From an uncultured Prevotella sp. (GTDB lineage: Bacteria > Bacteroidota > Bacteroidia > Bacteroidales > Bacteroidaceae): a stretch of DNA of 50,538 nucleotides. Position 1 is the stretch's first letter. Each line of letters begins with the position of its first letter. The position numbers and the translations under genes were made by a program. The notes under the pieces are model-generated. The model was not told the origin of the DNA, made no database searches, and saw nothing but the letters and a program-made list of their open reading frames with translations. The stretch covers positions 1-50,538 of the forward strand of contig CADBVZ010000017.1 in assembly GCA_902798285.1 (NCBI GenBank). The letters are read 5' to 3'. Positions 1 through 6,341 of this stretch are shown piece after piece.

Positions 1-644
1 GAGAAAGCAGCGGATTCTAAGCTCGTCACACCTTCTGGGATCGTGATAGAGGTCAGGCTGGTGCATGCACCGAAAGCCCCTGGTCCTATGGTCGTCACAT
101 ATTTTGGGATCGTGATAGAGGTCAGAGCGCTGCAACGACTGAAAGTAAAGTCTTCTATGATGCTCAAAAATTCTGGAATGGTGACAGATGTCAGGCTGCT
201 ACAACGCGTGAAAGCACTGTTCCCGATGCTCACCACACTATTTGGAATGGTGACAGAGGTCAGGTTGGTGCAACCAACGAAACCCTGTTTTTCGATATAC
301 TTCACACTATTTGGAATGGTGACAGAGGTCAGGTTTGTGCAACCAGCGAAAGCGCATTTCCCAATTTGCGTCACTTTTCTTGTCACATCCGAATAGGTCA
401 CTTCTTCTGGGATAACGACATTCCCTACATATACATCTTCAAATCCTTTCCATCCGGAATCATTCACATAATCTTCATAATAATAAAGATAGGTGACCTC
501 AAGTTCCTTTTCATTGTTGATGTAATTGTAATAAATGGTCACACCGTCAGCGTTTTTTACTTCAATGTCATAGGCGTAAGCCTTTGCTCCAAACATGCAA
601 AGAAGCATGGTGGGCAGAATTGTTGAGATAAAATGTTTCATCAT
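1..644 (-). CDS. BspA-like leucine-rich-repeat surface protein (5' part, runs off window)
   Basis: This is a secreted LRR_5/BspA-type protein whose 3' part lies beyond the left edge; 214 codons are visible on the minus strand without a stop. The protein starts MMKHFISTIL (second Met at 641 also possible) and has a signal peptide of about 24 residues ending AKAYA. About 65 residues of non-repeat sequence follow, then from about residue 91 tandem repeats of about 23 residues with the pattern LTSVTIPxxVxxIGxxAFxxC. Such proteins mediate adhesion or protein contacts at the cell surface in oral and gut Bacteroidetes and treponemes. The DNA repeats at about 235-267 and 304-336 are nearly identical, so copy number may vary by recombination. 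A -7 promoter box lies at 672-679. Plus-strand open frames here are shadows of this gene. Confidence 0.9.
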   Translation of the reverse strand, partial: MMKHFISTILPTMLLCMFGAKAYAYDIEVKNADGVTIYYNYINNEKELEVTYLYYYEDYVNDSGWKGFEDVYVGNVVIPEEVTYSDVTRKVTQIGKCAFAGCTNLTSVTIPNSVKYIEKQGFVGCTNLTSVTIPNSVVSIGNSAFTRCSSLTSVTIPEFLSIIEDFTFSRCSALTSITIPKYVTTIGPGAFGACTSLTSITIPEGVTSLESAAF

Positions 645-671
645 ACCTTTAATTGTTTAGTTATTAATTGG

Positions 672-679
672 CAAAGTTA
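672..679 (-). promoter_or_regulatory. Promoter -7 box of the LRR gene
   Basis: On the minus strand this reads TAACTTTG, an exact match to the Bacteroidetes -7 consensus TAnnTTTG, 28 bp before the LRR start codon. No convincing -33 TTTG was found. The rest of 645-827 is AT-rich and carries no gene. Confidence 0.6.
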
Positions 680-749
680 ATGATTTAAATCTGATTTTAA
701 ATGTTTTTGAGGGCTAAAACCGCATTTTATTAACTTAATTTATTTTTTT

Positions 750-797
750 AAATGTGATTTTTTGCCCCGAAATATGCCTGAAAATGTGATTTTTTGC
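750..797 (+). promoter_or_regulatory. Perfect 16-bp direct repeat upstream of msrC (candidate operator)
   Basis: AAATGTGATTTTTTGC occurs at 750-765 and again without mismatch at 782-797, a start-to-start distance of 32 bp, close to three helical turns. The second copy ends 1 bp before the putative -7 box TAATTTCG (799-806) of the msrC gene. The position suggests a repressor or activator site, but the regulator is unknown and AT-rich DNA repeats easily, so the regulatory reading is inference. Confidence 0.45.
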
Positions 798-798
798 T

Positions 799-806
799 TA
801 ATTTCG
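799..806 (+). promoter_or_regulatory. Promoter -7 box of msrC
   Basis: TAATTTCG, one mismatch from TAnnTTTG, 21 bp upstream of the ATG at 828. The same TAAtTT-GCAGCCGAA context recurs at the ilvC promoter. Confidence 0.5.
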
Positions 807-827
807 CAGCCGAAAACTAGATTTGTT

Positions 828-1271
828 ATGGAGAAAGCAGAGAAATACAAGTTGCTCGCGGAGCAGATTAAGGCCCTGATTGAGGGGGAGAAGGATGAAG
901 TGGCGGTGATGGCGAATGTGGCTGCGGCCATTCATCAGGAGATGGGATTCTGGTGGACGGGTTTCTATCGTGTGAAAGACGGCGAACTGGTGCTGGGGCC
1001 GTTTCAGGGGCCTGTGGCCTGTATGCACATTCCGTTTGGAAAGGGTGTGTGTGGATCGGCGTGGAAGGCGGGCGAGACCATCGTGGTGCCTGATGTGGAG
1101 CAGTTTCCCGGACACATCGCGTGCAGCAGCGAGTCGAGGTCGGAGATCGTGGTACCTATTATTTCAAAGAAGGGCGAGATAACGGGTGTGCTCGACATCG
1201 ACAGCAGGGATCTGGCTACGTTCGACGAGGTGGACAAAATGTGGCTTGAAAAAATCGTGGGCTTTTTATAA
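828..1271 (+). CDS. msrC: Free methionine-(R)-sulfoxide reductase, GAF domain (fRMsr)
   Basis: A 147-residue protein made almost entirely of one GAF domain of the YebR/MsrC type, which reduces free methionine-R-sulfoxide in the cytoplasm using cysteines and thioredoxin. Family hallmarks are visible: WxGFY near the N-terminus (WWTGFYRV), GPFQGPVAC, GxGVCGSAW, DVxxFPGHIAC and SEIVVPI, followed by GVLDIDS. The cysteines in PVAC, GVCGSA and HIAC correspond to the conserved cysteines of the family. The start at 828 is chosen because an upstream in-frame ATG at 762 falls inside promoter and operator-like sequence and would add residues unlike the family. The gene stands alone, with its own promoter, upstream of the ilvC promoter. 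Confidence 0.9.
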   Translation: MEKAEKYKLLAEQIKALIEGEKDEVAVMANVAAAIHQEMGFWWTGFYRVKDGELVLGPFQGPVACMHIPFGKGVCGSAWKAGETIVVPDVEQFPGHIACSSESRSEIVVPIISKKGEITGVLDIDSRDLATFDEVDKMWLEKIVGFL

Positions 1272-1287
1272 AAATCCCCCAGAAATT

Positions 1288-1319
1288 TTTGGCAGTGTGG
1301 GGGGAAATGATTAATTTTG
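1288..1319 (+). promoter_or_regulatory. Promoter of ilvC (-33 TTTG, -7 TAATTTTG)
   Basis: TTTG at 1288-1291 and TAATTTTG at 1312-1319 are separated by exactly 20 bp, which fits the Bacteroidetes primary promoter. Transcription would start about 1326 and leave a leader of about 150 nt before ilvC. Confidence 0.7.
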
Positions 1320-1329
1320 CAGCCGAATT

Positions 1330-1477
1330 TCTAAAGTTAACTCCCAAGTCGCGCCCTCTGAGTAGGGTGGGAGCGCACTGACAATACGACGGCTCTCGGG
1401 CAGGGCTGGCATAGTACGCAAGGGATATGTATAACAATTCTCGGCCTGAGAGCCGAGGCTAAAAACAACAAGCTATT
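1330..1477 (+). promoter_or_regulatory. Structured 5' leader of ilvC with alternative pairings
   Basis: The leader holds a stem CTCCCA (1341-1346)/TGGGAG (1368-1373) with an inner CCCT/AGGG (1354-1357/1364-1367). Downstream, CGGCTCTC (1390-1397) can pair with GAGAGCCG (1448-1455), while a local hairpin CTCGGC/GCCGAG (1440-1445/1452-1457) uses the same 3' bases. The two pairings exclude each other, as in attenuators and riboswitches. No U-tract follows, so any switch would more likely act on translation or RNA stability. A small frame at 1426-1461 (MYNNSRPESRG) contains no Leu, Ile or Val and does not look like a classical leader peptide. Confidence 0.4.
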
Positions 1478-2527
1478 ATGGCAGAAATGAATTTTGGTGG
1501 CGTGATGGAGACTGTAGTCACCAGCAAAGAGTTCTCACTCGAGAAAGCACGTGAAGTATTAAAGAACGAGACAATCGCTGTGATCGGTTATGGCGTACAG
1601 GGACCTGGACAGGCCTGCAACCTGCGCGACAACGGATTTAACGTGATTGTAGGTCAGCGTCAGGGTAAGACCTACGACAAGGCTGTGGCCGACGGATGGG
1701 TTCCCGGAGAGACGCTGTTCTCCATCGAGGAGGCTGCCGAGAAGGGCACCATCCTCTGCATGCTGCTCTCTGACGCAGGTCAGATTCAGCAGTGGCCTAC
1801 CATTAAGAAATATCTGAAGCCTGGCAAGACGCTGTACTACAGCCACGGCTTCGCCATCAACTGGAGCGACCGTACCGGTGTGATTCCTCCTGCAGACGTT
1901 GACGTGATCATGGTGGCTCCGAAGGGTTCGGGTACCAGCCTGCGCACGATGTTCTGCGAGGGTCGCGGACTGAACTGCTCATACGCCGTATATCAGGATG
2001 CTACTGGCAAGGCTAAGGAGAAGACACTGGCCTTCGGTATCGGTATCGGTGCAGGATATATGTTTGAGACTACCTTCCAGCGTGAGGCTACCAGTGACCT
2101 GACTGGTGAGCGTGGATCACTGATGGGCGCCATTCAGGGACTGCTGCTGGCTCAGTACGAGGTGCTGCGCGAGCACGGACACTCTCCCTCGGAGGCTTTC
2201 AACGAGACCGTTGAGGAGCTGACACAGAGCCTTGGCCCGCTCTTTGGTGCTAAGGGTATGGACTGGATGTACGCTAACTGCTCGACCACCGCTCAGCGTG
2301 GTGCTCTGGACTGGGCTCCCCGTTTCCACGATGCCATCAAGCCTGTGATGGAGTGGCTGTACTACTCTGTACAGACGGGTAATGAGGCACAGATCACCAT
2401 CGACGCCAACTCGAAGCCCGACTATCGCGCCGGACTTGAGAAGGAGCTGGAGGCCATGCGCAACCAGGAAATGTGGCGCGCTGGCGAGACCGTGCGCAAA
2501 CTGCGTCCAGAGAATCAGGATGTATAA
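1478..2527 (+). CDS. ilvC: Ketol-acid reductoisomerase
   Basis: Catalyses the second common step of isoleucine and valine synthesis: isomerisation of acetolactate or acetohydroxybutyrate followed by NAD(P)H-dependent reduction. At 349 residues it is slightly longer than the common class I enzyme, with a short N-terminal extension. The nucleotide-binding site reads VIGYGVQGPGQ (about residues 35-45) followed by VIVGQRQ. The Bacteroidetes-type MVAPKGSG replaces the usual MxxPKxPG. The knotted C-terminal domain carries FGIGIGAGY, ETTFQREATSDLTGERG with Asp/Glu metal ligands, and SLMGAIQGLL. ATG at 1478 follows the long leader; a strong terminator closes the unit at 2535-2568, so ilvC is probably monocistronic. 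Confidence 0.96.
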   Translation: MAEMNFGGVMETVVTSKEFSLEKAREVLKNETIAVIGYGVQGPGQACNLRDNGFNVIVGQRQGKTYDKAVADGWVPGETLFSIEEAAEKGTILCMLLSDAGQIQQWPTIKKYLKPGKTLYYSHGFAINWSDRTGVIPPADVDVIMVAPKGSGTSLRTMFCEGRGLNCSYAVYQDATGKAKEKTLAFGIGIGAGYMFETTFQREATSDLTGERGSLMGAIQGLLLAQYEVLREHGHSPSEAFNETVEELTQSLGPLFGAKGMDWMYANCSTTAQRGALDWAPRFHDAIKPVMEWLYYSVQTGNEAQITIDANSKPDYRAGLEKELEAMRNQEMWRAGETVRKLRPENQDV

Positions 2528-2534
2528 TAACATA

Positions 2535-2568
2535 GTTGCGGGGGCGTGCGCCCCCGCAACTTATTTTT
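2535..2568 (+). terminator. Rho-independent terminator after ilvC
   Basis: Perfect 11-bp GC-rich stem GTTGCGGGGGC (2535-2545) and its complement (2550-2560) with a 4-nt loop, followed by TTATTTTT. It lies 8 bp after the ilvC stop codon. The next gene starts only 6 bp further, so its transcription relies on readthrough or on a promoter inside ilvC. Confidence 0.9.
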
Positions 2569-2574
2569 AGAAAT

Positions 2575-3039
2575 ATGGCAAAATTAGTAATCAATTCGTA
2601 TGATGAATTCGCAGCGCATCTGGGCGAGGAACTCGGCGCATCAGACTGGCTGCAAGTAGACCAAGACCGTATTAACCTCTTTGCCGACGCCACGCTGGAC
2701 CATCAGTGGATTCACGTGGACACGGAGCGTGCCAAGAAGGAAAGTCAGTACCAGAGCACCATTGCACACGGCTATCTGACGCTGTCGCTGTTGCCCTATC
2801 TGTGGGATCAGATCATCGAGGTGAACAACATCAAGATGCTGGTGAACTATGGTATGGACAAGATGCGTTTCGGACAGCCTGTGATTACGGGTTCGAAGAT
2901 TCGTCTCGTTACCAAGCTTCACAACATTCAGAACCTGCGTGGTATCTGTAAGGCTGAGATTGAGTTCAAGATTGAGATTGAGGGACAGCGCAAGCCGGCA
3001 CTCGAAGGCATAGCATCATTTCTTTATTACTTTGTATAA
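2575..3039 (+). CDS. MaoC-family dehydratase (hotdog fold)
   Basis: A 154-residue single-domain MaoC-like protein, related to (R)-specific enoyl-CoA hydratases. The hydratase signature is clear: residues 33-48 contain FADATLDHQWIHVD, with the catalytic Asp and His of the D-x(4)-H motif, and IAHGYLTLSLLPYL follows. The start at 2575 (MAKLVINS) is chosen because the longer open frame would begin within the ilvC terminator stem. Its stop is 3 bp before the ATG of the PurF-like gene, so the two are probably co-transcribed. The substrate is unknown; acyl-CoA or acyl-ACP 3-hydroxy compounds are the family's usual substrates. Confidence 0.88.
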   Translation: MAKLVINSYDEFAAHLGEELGASDWLQVDQDRINLFADATLDHQWIHVDTERAKKESQYQSTIAHGYLTLSLLPYLWDQIIEVNNIKMLVNYGMDKMRFGQPVITGSKIRLVTKLHNIQNLRGICKAEIEFKIEIEGQRKPALEGIASFLYYFV

Positions 3040-3042
3040 CGC

Positions 3043-4494
3043 ATGGGAGGTTTTTTCGGTACCATTTCCACTAAGAGCTGTGTGAATGACTTGTTCTACG
3101 GCACGGACTATAACTCGCACCTGGGAACGAAGAGAGCCGGTATGGTGATGTTCGACAAGGAGAAGGGTTTTAGTCGTAAGATTCACAACCTGGAGCGCGA
3201 CTATTTCCGCTCGAAATTCGAGGACGAGCTCGACTCATTCTCGGGCAATCAGGGTATTGGCGTGATTAGCGATACCGATCCGCAGCCGATACTCGTGAAC
3301 TCGCACCTGGGCCGCTATACGGTAGTGACCGTGGCCAAGATCAACAACATGGATGAGATAGCCCAGGAGCTGCTCGACCGTAGAATGCACTTCAGCGAGT
3401 ATTCAGCCAACACCATTAACCAGACGGAACTTGTGGCCCTGCTCATCAATATGGGTCGCACCTTTGTGGAAGGTATCAATCTGGTATACAGGAAGATAGA
3501 GGGATCGTGCTCGATGCTCATCATGACCGAGAACGGCCTGATAGCCGCTCGCGACTTCCTGGGACGTACGCCCATCGTGATCGGTAAGAAAGAGGGCGCC
3601 TACGCCGTTTCGAGCGAGACGACGAGTTTCCCCAACCTCGACTTCCTGCGTGTAAGAGACTTAGGGCCGGGCGAGATAGTATACTTGACGGCCGACAAGA
3701 TGGAGGTGCTGCAGGAGCCCTTCAAGAGGGAGCAGATTTGCTCGTTCCTCTGGGTGTACTACGGATTCCCTGCATCGGACTATAACGGCATTAACGTGGA
3801 GCATGTGCGCGAGACCAACGGTAAGATGATGGGTGAGAAGGACGATACCCCTGTGGACTGCGTATGTGGTGTGCCCGACTCGGGTGTGGGTATGGCCCTG
3901 GGTTATGCCGAGGGTAAGGGTGTGCCCTACAAGAGAGCCGTGCTGAAATATACGCCCACATGGCCCCGATCGTTTACCCCTGGCAATCAGGAGCGCCGTT
4001 CGCTGGTGGCCAAGATGAAGCTGATACCTAACCCTGCCATCCTGAAGGACCAGAGGGTGGTGTTCTGCGACGACTCGATCGTACGTGGCACCCAGCTTCG
4101 CGATAACGTGAAGACCTTTTTCGACTATGGCGCCAAGGAGGTGCACTGCCGCATCTCGTGTCCGCCACTGGTTTACGGATGTCCGTTCATCGGCTTCACC
4201 TCGTCGAAGAGCGACATGGAGCTGATAACCCGTCGTATCATCAAGGACTTTGAGGGCGACGACAAGAAGAACCTCGAGATATATGCCACCACCGACTCGC
4301 CAGAGTACAAGCGCATGGTGGACGAGATAGCCAAGCGACTGGGACTGACCACGCTGAAATTTGCCAAGCTGGAAGACCTGATTGAGTCGATTGGTATGGA
4401 GAAGTGCAAGGTATGTACGCACTGCTTCGACGGCTCGAGCTATTGTCATGAGCGCGACAATGAGGACGAAAAGCAGTTAAAGATTGATTTCTAA
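3043..4494 (+). CDS. Amidophosphoribosyltransferase-like protein lacking the glutaminase cysteine
   Basis: A 483-residue protein with the two-domain architecture of PurF: an N-terminal Ntn-type glutamine amidotransferase domain (about 1-230) and a C-terminal PRTase domain (about 240-420). The PRPP loop VVFCDDSIVRGTQ is intact. The N-terminus reads MGGFFGT where active PurF has MCGVFG or MCGIxG, so the N-terminal nucleophile Cys is Gly. RAG(M) and other Ntn-fold motifs remain. The C-terminus has a cysteine cluster, CKVCTHCFDGSSYCH, that could bind a metal or Fe-S. It may use free ammonia or have another role; a paralog beside a normal PurF elsewhere in the genome is likely. It lies between the MaoC-like gene (3 bp) and a secreted protein (13 bp). 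Confidence 0.85.
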   Translation: MGGFFGTISTKSCVNDLFYGTDYNSHLGTKRAGMVMFDKEKGFSRKIHNLERDYFRSKFEDELDSFSGNQGIGVISDTDPQPILVNSHLGRYTVVTVAKINNMDEIAQELLDRRMHFSEYSANTINQTELVALLINMGRTFVEGINLVYRKIEGSCSMLIMTENGLIAARDFLGRTPIVIGKKEGAYAVSSETTSFPNLDFLRVRDLGPGEIVYLTADKMEVLQEPFKREQICSFLWVYYGFPASDYNGINVEHVRETNGKMMGEKDDTPVDCVCGVPDSGVGMALGYAEGKGVPYKRAVLKYTPTWPRSFTPGNQERRSLVAKMKLIPNPAILKDQRVVFCDDSIVRGTQLRDNVKTFFDYGAKEVHCRISCPPLVYGCPFIGFTSSKSDMELITRRIIKDFEGDDKKNLEIYATTDSPEYKRMVDEIAKRLGLTTLKFAKLEDLIESIGMEKCKVCTHCFDGSSYCHERDNEDEKQLKIDF

Positions 4495-4507
4495 GTAGTT
4501 AGCACGC

Positions 4508-5332
4508 ATGGCTAAATGCTTGGTGAGACATATTGACGGCCCTGCAAAACGGCTCTTGGTGAGCCTTTTTGTGGGGCTGTGTTGTATCCCGATGAAGGCG
4601 CAGGACAACCCCTTCTACTTTGGACTTCGCACTGGCAGCAGCAACTTCTGGAGCAGTGAGGTGATGGCAGTAGGCGAGGGGGTGGTGAACCAGCTGATAG
4701 CTAATGCCATCAACGGAGCGGCTGTGTCGTATGTATCGGCGTACAACTACCACTATATGGACATGAGCAGCAGCCAGGGCGATGTGAAGTTCAGCAGGAA
4801 CAATCCCTACGGCATGACGGCCTACGATCTGTTTAACGATCTGGAAGCGGGTGTGAAGGCCGGTTGGCAGGGAGAGACGGCACCCATCGGCATCGGGGGC
4901 TACGTGTGCTACGGACTGAACCAGTATCACCTGCGTTTCGGGGGTGATGAAGGCTATGGAAGCTATAAGATTCAGAGTGTGCGTGTGGGGGCTGATATCA
5001 CCATCGCCCCATGGCCCTGGATGAGGGAGGATTACGGCTGGTGTCCTGTGGCTGAGGTAGGGGCCACGTATGTGAAGGCACTGAGCTGCAAAACGCCCTA
5101 TGACAGCGATGCCTCGCAGGCGAATGACGGACTGCGCAGCCGTTACGCCATCGGCGTGCAGTTGGGCGAGGAGGGGAAGTTCTGCCTTCTGCTCTCGCTC
5201 GATATGGCCCATTACGACCTGCTGAATGGCAATTATACCCCCGATGGGGGTATCACCCATCCTTACGAAGGGTTCAAGAGTAAGGACATGAACATAGGTT
5301 TAAGGCTGAAATTCCGCCTTTTTGAGGAATAA
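4508..5332 (+). CDS. Secreted outer-membrane-type protein of unknown function
   Basis: Not recognised. A 274-residue protein with a signal peptide (positively charged n-region of about 14 residues, hydrophobic LLVSLFVGLCCIP, cleavage probably after MKA). The mature part is rich in Gly, Tyr and alternating hydrophobic residues and ends with NIGLRLKFRLFEE; a terminal aromatic/hydrophobic beta-strand fits an outer-membrane beta-barrel of about 240 residues. It starts 13 bp after the PurF-like gene on the same strand and is probably in that operon. Function is unknown. Confidence 0.7.
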   Translation: MAKCLVRHIDGPAKRLLVSLFVGLCCIPMKAQDNPFYFGLRTGSSNFWSSEVMAVGEGVVNQLIANAINGAAVSYVSAYNYHYMDMSSSQGDVKFSRNNPYGMTAYDLFNDLEAGVKAGWQGETAPIGIGGYVCYGLNQYHLRFGGDEGYGSYKIQSVRVGADITIAPWPWMREDYGWCPVAEVGATYVKALSCKTPYDSDASQANDGLRSRYAIGVQLGEEGKFCLLLSLDMAHYDLLNGNYTPDGGITHPYEGFKSKDMNIGLRLKFRLFEE

Positions 5333-5409
5333 AATCAGCGAAACTGAACAAATTTGGAAAAGTTATAAACTTTTATAGCTTAGGATTCTTTTATTTTTAA
5401 GATTTTTTG

Positions 5410-5417
5410 TACCTTTG
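5410..5417 (+). promoter_or_regulatory. Promoter -7 box of the NusG-paralog gene and pigment cluster
   Basis: TACCTTTG in the context TACCTTTGCACC, an exact TAnnTTTG match; transcription would start about 5424 and give a leader of about 50 nt. No good -33 TTTG is seen at the expected distance. This is the only clear promoter found before the 27-kb run of plus-strand genes. Confidence 0.65.
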
Positions 5418-5421
5418 CACC

Positions 5422-5471
5422 CGATTGTCAAAAATCGATGGTGTTGAGAGGGCATTATAGCCCGTAACACC
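5422..5471 (+). promoter_or_regulatory. Two-hairpin RNA leader of the NusG-paralog gene
   Basis: A small hairpin CGAT/ATCG (5422-5425/5434-5437) is followed by a composite stem: GGTGTT (5440-5445) pairs with AACACC (5466-5471) and, inside, GGGC (5450-5453) pairs with GCCC (5460-5463). It ends 6 bp before the ATG at 5478. Leaders of specialised NusG paralogs (UpxY, LoaP) are known to matter for recruitment or autoregulation, so this may be an RNA or DNA recruitment element; that role is inferred. Confidence 0.45.
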
Positions 5472-5477
5472 CTTTAT

Positions 5478-6146
5478 ATGAACACATTGTCTAATGTGAC
5501 ATCTCGTGGAGACGAGAACAATTCTCCCAGCGTCGGGTTTGCTCCCGATGCCTTCCCCGTAGCTGAAAATGCAGAAAACGGGGTGTCGGTGGAGTATGCG
5601 CCAGACTCAGAGAAGTGCTGGTTCGTGATGCGTGCTTCCTACGGAAGAGAGGACAAAGCCTACAACTACATGGTGGGCGACGGCACTTACTGCTACATAG
5701 CCAAGCGCTGGGTGGACCGCTACGTGATGGGCAAGCGCAGAAGAGTGCTCGAGGCGCTGATTCCTAACCTCATCTTCGTATACACCACCAAGGAGAAGGC
5801 TGAAACCTATATCAAGGATACACCCGAGATCAGTTTCCTGACCTACTATTACAACCACTTCGAGCTGAACAACGAGCAGAAGAATCCACCACTCATCGTG
5901 CCTCGTAGCGAGATGGAGAACTTTATCCGTGCTACCTGGAGTCATAACGAGCACATACTCTTCGTAGATCCTGCCAAGTGCCATTATAAGAGTGGCGACA
6001 TGGTGAGAGTGATAGAGGGTGTGTTCCAGGGCGTGGAAGGTAAGGTGGCGCGTGTGGCTGGTCAGCAGCGTGTGGTCATCTCGCTCTCGGAAATAGGTCT
6101 CATCTCAACGGCCTACATCCCCACGGCGTTTATAGAAAAAATCTGA
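5478..6146 (+). CDS. UpxY/LoaP-type transcription antiterminator (NusG paralog)
   Basis: A 222-residue NusG-family protein. A Gly/Asn/Glu-rich N-terminal tail (1-45) precedes an NGN domain (about 46-155: CWFVMRASYGREDKAYNYM, then LIPNLIFVYTTKE), and a KOW domain with GDMVRVIEGVFQGVEGKVA lies at about 172-202. This layout matches UpxY proteins, which in Bacteroides promote processive transcription of the operon they head, usually capsule loci. Here it heads a polyene/resorcinol operon instead, a situation comparable to LoaP at polyketide operons in Bacillus. It has its own promoter and leader. Immediately at its stop codon is an 11-bp stem with a U-run (6133-6157), and the 195-bp gap that follows is highly structured. 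Confidence 0.88.
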   Translation: MNTLSNVTSRGDENNSPSVGFAPDAFPVAENAENGVSVEYAPDSEKCWFVMRASYGREDKAYNYMVGDGTYCYIAKRWVDRYVMGKRRRVLEALIPNLIFVYTTKEKAETYIKDTPEISFLTYYYNHFELNNEQKNPPLIVPRSEMENFIRATWSHNEHILFVDPAKCHYKSGDMVRVIEGVFQGVEGKVARVAGQQRVVISLSEIGLISTAYIPTAFIEKI

Positions 6147-6157
6147 GATTTTTTCTA
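6133..6157 (+). terminator. Perfect AT-rich hairpin over the NusG-paralog stop codon (candidate conditional terminator)
   Basis: TAGAAAAAATC (6133-6143) pairs perfectly with GATTTTTTCTA (6147-6157), and the 3-nt loop TGA is the stop codon. The downstream arm contains six T. It could be a weak terminator that the encoded antiterminator overrides, or it could limit ribosome and RNAP passage. The stem is AT-rich, so termination strength is uncertain. Confidence 0.5.
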
Positions 6158-6160
6158 GAA

Positions 6161-6184
6161 GTTAGAAGTAAGAGGTTAGGGGTT
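6161..6184 (+). repeat. Heptamer array, unit GTTAGNN
   Basis: Three 7-bp units (GTTAGAA, GTAAGAG, GTTAGGG) plus GTT directly after the hairpin of the NusG paralog. The last ten bases GTTAGGGGTT are the exact reverse complement of AACCCCTAAC at 6314-6323 in the next array, so the two can pair across the gap. Each unit contains TAG or TAA in the sense direction. Confidence 0.7.
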
Positions 6185-6252
6185 CTTGGACAAGCCAAGC
6201 GGCAAAGCCGAGCGAGAGAATAGCTGGATAAACGCAGAAGATAAACGCAGAA
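6185..6252 (+). repeat. Structured gap between the NusG paralog and the ketoreductase: two hairpins and a tandem 13-mer
   Basis: Hairpins CTTGG-acaag-CCAAG (6185-6199) and CGGC-aaa-GCCG (6200-6210) are followed by GATAAACGCAGAA twice in perfect tandem (6227-6239, 6240-6252). No gene is seen between 6147 and 6341. The arrangement may matter to antitermination or may be neutral spacer DNA. Confidence 0.5.
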
Positions 6253-6297
6253 ATTGATAATAAGGACAGGGGAAAGAGGAGTGGAAAGAAGTAATCT

Positions 6298-6325
6298 CTA
6301 ACCACTAACTACTAACCCCTAACTA
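6298..6325 (+). repeat. Heptamer array, unit CTAACNN
   Basis: Four 7-bp units (CTAACCA, CTAACTA, CTAACCC, CTAACTA), 16 bp before the ketoreductase start. It is inverted relative to the array at 6161-6184. Each unit contains TAA in the sense direction. Confidence 0.75.
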
Positions 6326-6341
6326 CAAAAAAATAAAAAGA

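Noticed and set aside
43-396. Plus-strand open frame of 117 codons with repeated MVTEVR motifs
   Set aside because: It is the reverse of the LRR repeats on the minus strand, which have a signal peptide and a clear family pattern.
1426-1461. Leader peptide for attenuation of ilvC
   Set aside because: The 11-residue frame MYNNSRPESRG has no branched-chain codons, and no terminator with a U-tract follows.
2536-2574. Longer start of the MaoC-like gene at 2536
   Set aside because: This would place the N-terminus in the ilvC terminator stem; MAKLVINS at 2575 fits the family length.
3661-4449. Long minus-strand open frame of 262 codons in the PurF-like gene
   Set aside because: His/Leu/Val-rich composition typical of the antisense of a GC-biased gene; no family motif, and the plus-strand protein is clear.
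5478-6146. NusG paralog as marker of a capsular polysaccharide locus
   Set aside because: No polymerase, flippase or series of sugar-nucleotide genes follows; the downstream genes are fatty-acid/polyketide-like.
6161-6325. CRISPR-like or phage attachment repeats
   Set aside because: Units are 7 bp and contiguous without spacers; no cas genes or integrase are near.
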